DNA from: Orobanche coerulescens
Taxonomy: Eukaryota > Streptophyta > Magnoliopsida > Lamiales > Orobanchaceae
Length of the DNA stretch: 64,000 bases
Assembly (NCBI GenBank): GCA_033398695.1
Contig: CM065804.1
Location: 14,555,001-14,619,000 of the forward strand
Reading direction: 5' to 3'
Both the position numbers and the translations under genes were made by a program. Shown in pieces: positions 1-10,001 of the stretch; within the stretch, counting starts at the first letter, position 1; every line of letters begins with the position of its first letter. The notes under the pieces are model-generated. The model did not search any database and was not told the DNA's origin. It was given only the letters and a program-made list of their open reading frames with translations.

Positions 1-1098
1 ACTATCTTTCGCTTACGGAATTGAGGCAAGTTATCTTGCTTGGTTATAATGATGATTAGATTCTTGTGATGATTATACGTTTCATGTGTATGAAATGTTT
101 ATGAATTGGTGACTCGTAATTTGATATTGTCCTTGACGTTATTCCGTTTTTCATCATGGGATTGCATTCCCAAGTATGTCACTTTGAATCGTTGATCTCG
201 TTTGGTCCTTGTTGTCATTTCGGTGAGTTTCTCTTGATCCTTAATCGGATATGTAATTTGTTGAATTCGTTGTCATGTTGTATCGTGACATCTCTGGAAT
301 CATATTTGCGTGCCGATTGGTCATTGTGTACGATTTTTAGCCGGGCACTTATATAGTCATACGTGGATGTTTTCCGTATTGGACTGTGCACACGAGACGT
401 AGTTCGTGAGGCTAATTAGGTACATTGTCACACGTATATTCTGGATTCCGTAAATGGGGTGGACATGTACACGGACACATTTACGGATCGGGCATACTGT
501 GATGTCCATCTTGAGCCATATTGTTTAATCGTTCATAGTCCATGTATGATTGGATATGTTCAATTATTTGGGACTGATTGTTCATACGCCCGAGGGGTAT
601 GTTCAGTAGTTGGAATGTTTTCTTTGAGATCTAATATATGTGGATTGTATAATGTCGGGGGAATCATTTATCATGTATATCTGACCCTGTGTTTTGGGCG
701 AAATACTTGTGTTGTATTTTAGGTCGAGGCAAAGGCCAAGGCATGGGAAGAGCACGGTGACGGCGAAGGGTTCGAGGGATACTAGATCGGGGGCCCCATG
801 TATTTTTGTCCGGTTATTGTTCAAACTGTGTAATGTCAATTTAATTCCGCTTTATTTATATTATAGTTCGGTTGTATTTTGAAGTATATTCCATCTCCAT
901 GTGGTTTGTACTTGTATTTCGGATCCTGTGTATCATAAGGCCGTTGGCCATACTATTAAACTCCTAATCGGAGTAATGACTGTTATTGTGGTTCGATATC
1001 ACAAAATAATACTTATTTAATCTTTATTTTAATATCGCCTGGTGGTTCCCGATGTGGGGATCCACGGCACTGTAATAGCCGCCTTTTGGGGTGTTACA
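1..1098 (+). mobile_element. 3' end of non-autonomous LTR element D (truncated by window edge)
   Basis: No coding sequence is visible. Positions 1-720 are a diverged relative of the 'b' internal segment of element E (compare about 35060-35650 and 41720-42310): the same string of features around gccgggcac, cacacgag and gtagttcgtgaggctaatt occurs in order. Positions about 720-1098 read as an LTR 3' end, with cggcactgtaat followed by ggggtgttaca, the terminus shared by the chromovirus LTRs here. The stretch between b and the LTR start seems deleted. The terminus at 1098 abuts the interior of an A-type LTR copy, so D probably inserted into that repeat. The matching target duplication would lie left of the window. 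The link to E is read directly; the insertion is inferred. Confidence 0.6.
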
Positions 1099-2680
1099 AA
1101 GAATAAGTTTCCCCAATGAGAAACAATAATAAGACAATGCATAACACAATGTATTAATCTCAACATACTCGTGGTATTCCAATGATCCAGCGCACACACC
1201 ATAGATTCCCATGATGATACCGTCAGACCAACACATGGTTGAAGTACTCGTCCAACGATCCAGCGCACACAGCTATAGATTCCCATGATGATCCCTTCGG
1301 ACCAACGCATGGTGGATAAAACAATCACAATACACATGTACGACACATAACAACATAACCAACATCAAAACTGATAAACATAATTAAAGTACTTGCCTTA
1401 GAAGATGGCAAGAAATAAATACTTCAACGACTCCAATAGACTCAAAGGCCGCTCCTTCGATCAACTATTTGCAAACCTCGAACCTTACACAAAAGGAAAT
1501 AACGAAAAACTCAACTTACATAACAAGGCAATTGCACGAACATATTAAATGTTCCGACAAGCGACCGAACTAGTTATTATCATATGGCCGATTCCCGGTT
1601 AATTACATAAAGCACACTGCGTAAAACGAATACCATACTACTTGCGAAATGAAGGATCGTAACAGGGATAACACGTTGATGTCTATGGGTTTTCCATCAC
1701 ATTCAAATCGTTACAATTTACTTCCAAATCTGTCCATCAATTCCTAATACATGTATCGGTTATCTAGACGAATTCATAACAGTGCAAGTTCGTTCAACCG
1801 AATTCTAAGTTACTCCCACTTATAATTCTTCCGCAAGTAAATTCATCTAATCTAAGTTCCACATTCATCACGATTGTTACAATATGATTATACCGTTCTA
1901 ACCATTCATGTGAAGATTATCAATCCGAAGAATCTTTACAAACCCTGGATTATACTCGAAGAATGATCCTTACGTTCATCATCTTGAATTTACCTAGTCT
2001 GGGTGATAACATACATAATTCGCTCATCATATACTAATCAGGAAATCATCATCTCCATCATGTAATCATCACAAAATCATCATCAAGGCAGGTTAAAATC
2101 TTTGAAAATCACATCCTTATGATAGACATAATCACGGTTCAACTATTTCCGACGAAAAATCTAAGTTTAACCAATCCAATCTTCCTAAACTTGTTGTTCG
2201 ATTCATAATGCTTAGACTAAGGTCAATAACCTCAGTAGCATGCTCATAATCATCACTTAGAACATGAATTCTAGGTTGGTAAAGCATCACATACCCTATT
2301 ACGGAAGGAAACGACAAAACACTTGGTAGAACTCAACATCGGATGCTTGAACGCTAATCTCCAATGCTCCTCGTCTTCAACAATCACATTCAGAGACTGA
2401 TATGAGCGGCTAAATTCGTGAGAGTAACTCTCCAAGTCGTAGAAGTCGGAAATGGGATGAAGGGTAAAGTGAGTAATGAAATGGAGGTAATGTTCTATTT
2501 ATAGGAAATGATCCTTAGCGTGCGCTAACGAGCTCACAGTCCACTGCCTCTTTCTGTCCTCGGCCTTACGTACGTTAAATAGCCTTTACATACATTAAAT
2601 ACAATAGCTAGCGTATGCTAACACACTTTTCATAGCATGCGCTAATGACTTTACGAAGCTAACTAACCTCACTTTACAAA
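1099..2680 (-). repeat. Tandem LTR segment of element A, copy 1
   Basis: This is a segment of the A-family LTR, minus-strand orientation, collinear with 2943-4491 (copy 2) and with the A 5' LTR at 15255-16330. It begins abruptly at aagaataag, where D has inserted or recombined. It holds the LTR tandem motif (ggaccaac, gatccagcgcac), an ATTTATAG TATA box in reverse near 2495, and diverged TTAGCGTGCGCTAAC-type palindromes at about 2515-2655. Its right edge at caaa/gcatc is not an LTR terminus. It joins an LTR-interior point to a point near the LTR 3' end, the signature of a tandem duplication of part of an LTR. Short minus-strand reading frames here (such as 1029-1346) follow the repeat and have no protein character. 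Confidence 0.75.
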
Positions 2681-4491
2681 GCATCAAATACAACCAACAA
2701 CAGCAACGTACTCGAGTACTTTATTAAAACAAAACACAACAAACAAACTCTCCCGGCCACAAACATCACTCTGCACCCTCGTCATCATGCAGCTCTAGTG
2801 GTTGTTTCCCCGTCCTTCTAGATCCTGAACATAAAACAAATATTCACCCCCGAAGGGATTGGGACAACGATGCTAGTACAAGTATGATAATTACACAACA
2901 GTGATTTATTCAGCAACCCCTGAACAATAACATCAACAATGATAAGAATAAGTTTCCCCAATGAGAAACAATAACAAGATAATGCACAACACAATGTATT
3001 AATCTCAACATACTCGTGGTATTCCAACAATCCAAAGACACACCATAGATTCCCATGATGATCCCATCGGACCAACACATGGTGGAAGTACCCGTCCAAA
3101 GATCCAGCGCACACAGCTATAGATTCCCATGATGATTTCGTCGGACCAACACATGGTGGACAAAACAATCACAATACACATGTACGACACATAAAAACAT
3201 AACCAACATCAACACGGATAAACATAATTAAAGTACTTGCCTTAGAAGATGGCAAGAAATAAATACTTCAACGAATTCAATAGACTCGAAGGCCGCTCCT
3301 TCAATTAACTGTTCGCAAACCTCGAACCTTACACAAAAGGAAATAACGACAAACTCAACTTAAGTAACAAGGCTATCACACGAACATGTTAAACATTCCG
3401 ACAAGCGACCGAACTAGTTATTATCATACGTCCGATTCCCGGTTAATTACTTAAAGCACACTACGCCAAACGAATACCATACTACTTGCGAAACGAAGGA
3501 TCGTAACAGGGATAACACGTTGATGTCTACGGGTTTTCCAGCACATTCAAATTGTTACATTTTACTTCCAAATTTGTCCATCAATTCCTAATACATGTAT
3601 CAGTTATCTAGACGAATTCATAACAGTGCAAGTTCGTTCAACCGAATTCTAAGTTACTCCCACTTATGATTATTCCGCAAGTAAATTCATCTAATCTAAG
3701 TTCTACATTCATCACGATTGTTACAACATGATTATACCGTTCTAACCATTCATGTGAAGATTATCAATCCGAATAATCTTTACAAACCCTGGATTATACT
3801 CGAAGAATGATCCCTACGTTCATCATCTTGAATTCACCTAGTCTAGGTGATAACATACATAATTCGCTCATCATATACTAATCACGAAATCATCATCAAG
3901 GCAGGTTAAAATCTTTGAAAATCACATCCTTATGATAGACATAATCACGATTCAACTATTTCCGACGAAAATCTAAGTTTAACCAATCCAATCTTCCTAA
4001 ACTTGTTGTTCGATTCATAATGCTCAGACTATGGTTAATAACCTCAGTAGCATGCTCATAATCATCACTAAGAACATGAATTCTAGGTTGGTAAAGCATC
4101 ACATACCCTAATACAGAAGGAAAAGACAAAATACTTGGTAGAACTCAACACCGGATGCTTGAACACTAATCTCCAACGCTCCTCGTCGTCAACAATCACA
4201 TTGAGATGCTGATATGAGGGGTTAAATTTGTGAGAGTACATCTCCAAGTCGTAGAAGTCGGAAATGGGACGAAGGGTAAAGTGAGTAATGAAATGGCGGT
4301 AATGTCCTATTTTTAGGAAATGACCCTTAGCATGCGCTAACGAGCTCACAGTCCACTGCCTCTTTCTGTCCTCGACCTTACATACGTTAAATAGCCTTTA
4401 CATACGTTAAATACAATAGCTAGTGTATGCTAACACCCTTTCATAGCGTGCGCTAATGACTTTACGAAGCTAAGTGACCTCACTTTACGAA
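2681..4491 (-). repeat. Tandem LTR segment of element A, copy 2 (full 1811-bp unit)
   Basis: The unit runs from gcatcaaatac at 2681 to the same word at 4492, a period of 1811 bp. It matches copy 1 and copy 3 nearly base for base over long stretches, with scattered substitutions and a short deletion near 3880. Content in order: the end-proximal LTR part (cgtactcgagtac), the ggaccaac/gatccagcgcac tandem motif at about 3030-3175, an AT-rich middle, the palindrome region around 4320-4460, and the junction cactttacga/agcatc. Its TATA equivalent reads ctatttttagg near 4310, so that promoter copy is mutated. No gene is present. Confidence 0.8.
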
Positions 4492-5334
4492 GCATCAAAT
4501 ACAACCAACATCAACAACGTACTCGAGTACTTTATTAAAACAAAACACAACAAACAAACTCTCCCGGCCACAAACTTCACTCTGCACCCTCGTCATCATG
4601 CAACTCTAGTGGTTGTTTCCCCGCCCTCCTGGATCCTGAACATAAAATAAATATTCACCCCCGAAGGGGTTAGCACAACGATGCTAGTACAAGTACGATA
4701 ATTACACAACAGTGATTTATTCAGCGACCCCTGAACAATAACATCAATAATATCAACAATGATAAGAATAAGTTTCCCCAATGAGAAACAATAACAATAC
4801 AATGCACAATACAACGTATAAATCTCAATATACTTGTGGTATTCCATCGATCCAGCGCACACATCATAGATTCCCATGATGATCCTATGGGACCAACACA
4901 TGGTGGAAGTACCCGTCCAACGATCCAGCGCACACAGCTATAGATTCCCATGATGATCCCGTCGGACCAACGCATGGTGGACAAAATTTATCACAATACA
5001 CATGTACGACACATAACAACATAACCGACATCAACCCGGATAAACATAATTAAAGTACTTGCCTTAGAAGATGGCAAGAAATAAATACTTCAACGACTTC
5101 AACAGACTCGAAGGCCGCTCCTTCGATCAACCATTCGCAAACCTCGAACCTTACACAAAAGTAAATAATGATAAACTCAACTTAAGTAACAAGGCTATCG
5201 CACGAACATGTTAAACGTTCCGACAAGCGACTAAACTAGTTATTATCGTACGGCCAATTCCCGGTTATTTACTTAAAGCACACTATGTCAAACGAATAAT
5301 GTACTACTTGCGAAACGAAGGATCTGTTGTTGCC

Positions 5335-6303
5335 CGAAATATTATCCGAAGATAGATATTGCTGGAATGGCCGAGCAACAGCAAATTGCGAGAGCACTTC
5401 GTGAATAACACAAGATTTGCCGGGTTTGTTAGGATCGGGCTTGAATGCTCTCGTGAGATGTTATTAATACAAATATTCGTGGATACAAGTATTAATATGA
5501 GAATCTAAATACAATGAGTGTAAAAGATCCTATTTATCCAGCTCTTGAGCGAAGCTTTGGTGTTCTTGCTCTCCGCCGATCGTCTTCCGTGTAGGAGATG
5601 CTGAGAGAGAAGAAGGGACCGAGAGATAGCTGTTGCCAAGAGTAGGAAAGCCAAGTTATGGGTTGAGCTTGTTAAGAAGCCGAGAATCTGAGTTTGGAGA
5701 GGAAAAAATCAGATCTTTTTCCAAGTGCAGGCAGCCTTCTATTTATAGGAGCTGGGATGCCTTGCTTACTGGCGGGCAATCGCCTTTTGTGCAATATAAT
5801 AAAGGGCGATCGTCTTTATGTCACATAGGTTGTCTGCAAAAGCTTGCGGCTGCTGCTGGCAGCCAGCTGTGCGGTCCAATGTGGAGCCAGAATGCGTCCT
5901 AAGTTGCTGTCACGGGAGGTCCCACTGACACCTTTCGGCGGGCCTGTCGGTTGGTGGAAAGATGCTGACAGGCTGTGGTCAACGCTCCATGTGCTGCAGC
6001 GCCTTTTCCGGATCTGCATGTGGGTCTTGTCCCGAGCTTCGGCCTTTGCCGACTGGACGATCATCGGCTTCGCGTGGCATGAGGAGGTCGCCACTCGGTC
6101 GGTCACCAGAGGTCGGCATCGATCGGTCACCAGGGGTCGATCGGCAAGTACCGAGAAACGATCGCCTTAGATGTCGATCGCTCGGCACCGGGACCTATCC
6201 TGGGACCTTCGGTCGGCAGTTCTGCCTTGGCTGCTGGGCTCTGGCTAGGTCGCCCGATCTCTAAGGCGATCGCCGGTCGAGGCGTATAATTCTCGACACA
6301 ACA
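5335..6303 (-). repeat. LTR of element C
   Basis: About 969 bp with termini TGTTGTTGCCC and ACACAACA (inverted TGTTGT/ACAACA), homologous to the 900-bp B LTRs through shared stretches such as aatattatccgaagatag. In minus orientation a TATA box (TATAAATAG at 5748-5740) is preceded by GC-rich words of the GGCGATCGCC type near 5770, 5807, 6160-6180 and 6265. Confidence 0.75.
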
Positions 6304-7196
6304 ATTGCCCCCCAGCTTGCTCCGATGTTGAAGACATGGGGCGAGGTGGTTCTTGCTGGCGATCGTGTAGGATGAGGACCGGCGATCCGTTGAGCTGACT
6401 TTGGTTTCGGACTTGGGCGATCTGGTCGATTGGCTAGCTATCTTCGGTCTTGTACCTGCAACAAACAATTTTGGCCGATCCCCATTAGAAACTTGATGGT
6501 TTCATCGTTTGAGGAATTGTGCACAGTCGCGGAGTTCGATGGACCGACTCCATGACCATGTCTTGTGCGCCAGCGACATTGTCTGTCTCGTGACTCATTT
6601 TATTGTGAGGGTCCTCTGTTAGGCTGCGCCTCGCCTCGTATTTAAACGAAGGGCGTGCGGTCTTGGTCTAGAGGAGTCCTTGCGCGGGGCGTCGTTGGAT
6701 TAATCAACTCCACTTTCGCGGCTTGTTAGCTCTGCTTCCACCTCGGCCCGCCATGGAGATGGCGAACCTCAACGGTGTACGTTGAGATGGGGGTAGTGAC
6801 GCATCGCCTTGTCCGGGTTCACCATGTTAAATGATGAACCTTTGAGGGCGGGCGATCGTGTCTACTAATTGATTTTGGAGGGCCCTCAGACTACGCCAGC
6901 CTCGTATTTAAACGAAGGGCGGGCGATCTTGGCCCAAAGGGACCTTGCATGGCCGAAGCATCCGGTTCGATCGACTACCAGGACTATGGCTGTACTCTTT
7001 CACCTCGGATCATCATGTTAAGTGCCGACCTTCGACGGTGTACGTTGTGTGGTGGAGGCGATCTCGTGCCTTAGTCCATCATGTCAGATGGTGAACTATA
7101 GATGGCGAACGAGTCCTCCGGTTTTGATGATGTTGCTTGATATCGACGATCGGGCTGGAAGAGTGGAGATTGTCGTTCGGGCGCCGATCGCGCTGC

Positions 7197-7622
7197 TCAT
7201 AGGCTAAGAAGAAACCTTTGCCTGGCCAGAAAGTCCGCGGCTTTAGTGCGGAAGATCGCGTAGGTTGAGGGTTGGTCCTTCGTAAGATGCCTGAACATAG
7301 GCGAAAGACCATGGAATCCTCCTAGGACCGAGTATAGGGCGATCTCATCACTTACGGGCTCGCCGTTGAGGATGATCTCATATACCCGGTCGATGTAGTC
7401 TGAGTCGGACTCTTCTTCCCCTTGCCTGATCTGCATCATGCGATGGGGACCTTCTGGCCGAGCGACCCTCGTGGCGAAGTGCGCTGTGAAGTCGTTCGCT
7501 AATTGATTAAAGGAACCGATGGATCGAGGCGGCAATGAGGCGTACCACCTGTGGGCAAGGTCGTCCAGCGTCAGAGGGAACATTCGGCACCTGGTCGCGT
7601 ATGATGCCCCACACCCGGTCAT
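7197..7622 (-). pseudogene. Gag fragment of element C (Tat-type)
   Basis: This 141-residue open stretch matches the B gag piece at 44783-45220 almost collinearly. It begins with MTGCG, then has FPLTLDDLAHRWYASLPP near residue 15, FAT-VARPEGPHRMMQIRQG about residue 50, DYIDRVYEI, ALYSVLGGF and ending DFLARQR. This is the retrotransposon gag (capsid-like) domain, which in the family assembles the virus-like particle. The N-terminal half of gag is absent, cut at the 7640 junction. Downstream gag, protease and pol are deleted, so it cannot make a working polyprotein. The similarity to B's gag is plain; calling it a dead remnant is inference from the missing parts. Confidence 0.8.
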
Positions 7623-7969
7623 GTAGATGTTGAACTTCGCTCGTCACATACTAATCACGAAATCATCATCTCCATCATGTAATCATCAAGAAATCATCAT
7701 CAAGGCAGGTTAAAATCTTTGAAAATTACATCCTTATGATAGACATAATCACGGTTCAACTATTTCCGATGAAAAATCTAAGTTTAACCAATCCAATCTT
7801 CCTAAACTTGTTGTTCGATTCATAATGCTCAGACTAAGCTCAATAACCTCAGTAGCATGCTCATAATCATCACTAAGAACATTAATTCTAGGTTGTAAAG
7901 CATCACATACCCTAATACGGAAGAAAACGACAAAACACTTGGTAGAACTCAACACCGGATGCTTGAACG

Positions 7970-9232
7970 TGTTAGGCGTATATTTATGCACTTTTATATC
8001 ATTATTTTATGTCCATCTTGAGCCTAATTCAGCATAAATGAGCTTTTAATGCACTATTCTTATGTGTTTTGCAGGAAATCGGAGTCCGGAAGCCAAAATG
8101 ATGAAAAACGGGCGAAAATAAATAGCTTTTGGTCATGAGCCGCAGACAAACCAAGTGAGCCGCAGACACGAAGACAACCAATAACGCCGTGCACATCAGA
8201 CTGTGTGCTGCGCCACACACCAAGTGAGCCGTGGCACAGGAGGAAAAAGGCGCCCAGGCAACAGGCACTGAAGGATAGGGGCCGCGGCACAGATTAAGTG
8301 AGCCGCGGCCCACCGGGCGGTTTTGCTGAATATTCCGCGTTTCTGGGCCATTTTGGAGCCTGTTCTCGACCCAATTACACGAATGCGTTGTGGAGGCTGA
8401 GGACTGATATAAATAAGCATTGAAGGGCTGAATCGGGGGGGATCGATAGGGAGAAACTCGGAGGTGGATCGAGAGCTAGGGCGAAGAACACAAGGAGGAG
8501 ATTTGTGGGGCGACGACAAGACCACGGATCCCTACGGTTTTTCTGCATCTTAGTACCTAGATCTATTCGAGTAGGATTTTGATTGTAGCCGATTTCATGA
8601 CGGTTTGATTTTTTTTATTATTTTGATTTACTCGTTATTCTATTGAATTGGATTCTTCTTACTGTTCTTAATGCTTTTTAATTGTCTGGCCAACAGTTAA
8701 TTTGTTTTGAATGTCTTTATGGATTCGGGAGATGAAATTTAGGCATAGTTCTTGTGAGACGAATCATAATTTTCGTGAGATAGGCATATACTCATGCGAA
8801 TTGTGAAGCCTGTTATTGTGGGAATTCTTGAACTGTTTTAGCTATTAATTATCTAATTCGAATAGGGATATATCGAGTTAATAATTCGTAGTATTTTCTA
8901 TCGACCTTGGGAAAGGCTTTAGAATAATTTAGGAATTCCTGGCTTACAATCAATTGAATAAAAGTGAATTGAATTGAATAAATATCATTCCTGATTGTTT
9001 GAGGTGAAAATCATAATCCTACGTCCTTATTAGTATTATTATTATTATTAGTATTATTATTTATTAGTTTAGGTATAAACTCCATATAATTGTTCTTCAA
9101 ATAAAATTGTGAGTTGACTATATTTTGGTACTTAGTGAAATCAGTCCTCGAGGGAACGATACTTTACTTATCACTTTATTACTTGTTGACACCGTGCACT
9201 TGCGGCATATTGTGAGGGATTTTCCCACAACA
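7970..9232 (+). mobile_element. Solo LTR with 5-bp target duplication (gaacg)
   Basis: A 1263-bp LTR with termini TGTTAGG and CCCACAACA, flanked by gaacg at 7965-7969 and 9233-9237. Removing it restores continuity of the A LTR (gcttgaacg/ctaatctcc). Orientation is plus, judged from a TATA box (gatataaataagc near 8405). About 100-270 bp upstream lie five repeats of a GTGAGCCGCGGC-like word (8138, 8155, 8225, 8299 and a partial one). The 3' end (gtgcacttgcgg, gagggat) resembles Athila/Tat-type LTR ends. No internal domain remains, so it probably arose by LTR-LTR recombination. Confidence 0.85.
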
Positions 9233-9983
9233 GAACGCTAATCTCCAACGCTCCTCGTCTTCAACAATCACATTCATAGGCTGATATGAGGGGTTAAATT
9301 CGTGAGAGTAACTCTCCAAGTCATAGAAGTCGGAAATGGTACGAAGGGTAAAGTGATAAATGAAATGGAGGTAATGTCCTATTTATAGGAAATGACCCTT
9401 AGCGTGCGCTATGTCATATTAGCGTGCGCTAACGAGCTCACAGTCCACTGTCTCTTTCTGTCCTTGGCCTTACGTACGTTAAATAGCCTTTGTGTACATT
9501 AAATACAACAGTTAGCGTACGATAACACCCTTTCATAGCGTGCGCTAATGACTTTACGAAGCTAACTGACCTCACTGTACTCGACTTAGCGTGCGCTAAC
9601 ATTTCTCTCACAGCGTGCGTTAAGCACCGCTGACTCAACTTTACCAAAAGCCATCCAGGTTCATCCCGACATGTCCCTATCCAATATCCGTGATCTGATG
9701 TCACCTACCACCCTTGTCTCAATCATGTTGACCACACATAGCGTACGTTAAGTGTCAACTTTTAGCGTGTGCTATTTACACATTTTAGCGTATGCTACAC
9801 TCACTGTTTAGCGTGAGCTAATTACTTGTAAGTACATGCATGCATTAACATTAATGGAATCGTATAGTCGCCAATACCGGACTATGAAATACGGAAGATC
9901 ATACACGGATTAATAATACGACATACGCAATGTCGCAAGGTTCAAATATAGATAAAATACATATCAAATATTCGGATGGTACA

Positions 9984-10001
9984 TTATCTCCCTCTAAAAA
10001 G
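9984..10001 (-). other. Polypurine tract of element A
   Basis: On the minus strand TTTTTAGAGGGAGATAA lies immediately before the LTR start TGTACC at 9983. It is the expected plus-strand DNA primer site. Just upstream is the inverted repeat AAGTTTCG/CGAAACTT (10020-10002) found in the same place in a, b and G. Confidence 0.75.

Larger units (their letters stand above)
5335..7640 (-). mobile_element. Element C: internally deleted Tat-lineage remnant
   Basis: C has the family features of element B. A minus-strand 3' LTR (5335-6303) is followed by a purine tract (GGGGGGCAAT on the minus strand, just above 6303). Next comes a spacer matching B 24160-24720 (ggagttcgatggaccga, gtatttaaacgaagggc), then a gag fragment at 7197-7622. 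The whole pol region and the antisense gene seen in B are missing. The right junction falls inside ttcgctc (7636-7642), shared by B-type gag and the A LTR. About 330 bp or more of A LTR is missing there, and no target duplication flanks C. This fits a deletion by illegitimate recombination rather than clean insertion. Confidence 0.75.
4492..9983 (-). repeat. 3' LTR of element A (tandem copy 3), interrupted by C and a solo LTR
   Basis: Read on the minus strand, this LTR starts TGTACCATCCG at 9983, right after the polypurine tract, and runs to lower coordinates. Pieces 9238-9983, 7643-7969 and 4492-5334 are collinear with the A 5' LTR (14822-16744) and with copies 1-2. Element C replaces an inner part between 5334 and about 7640, and a solo LTR sits at 7970-9232. 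A reverse TATA box (TATAAAT at 9387-9381) lies directly downstream, in transcription sense, of TTAGCGTGCGCTAAC-type palindromes at 9410-9800. The true LTR end (TGTAACACCCC on the plus strand) never appears here. Instead the LTR passes into tandem copies 2 and 1. Confidence 0.75.

Noticed and set aside
1024..5000. Minus-strand frames with repeated CVGPTKSSWES / WSDGIIMGIY peptides, seen at 1024-1346, 2818-3190, 4596-4984 and 15214-15506
   Set aside because: They are translations of the LTR tandem motif (ggaccaac, gatccagcgcac) in several frames at once. There is no start context, no domain and no frame preference.
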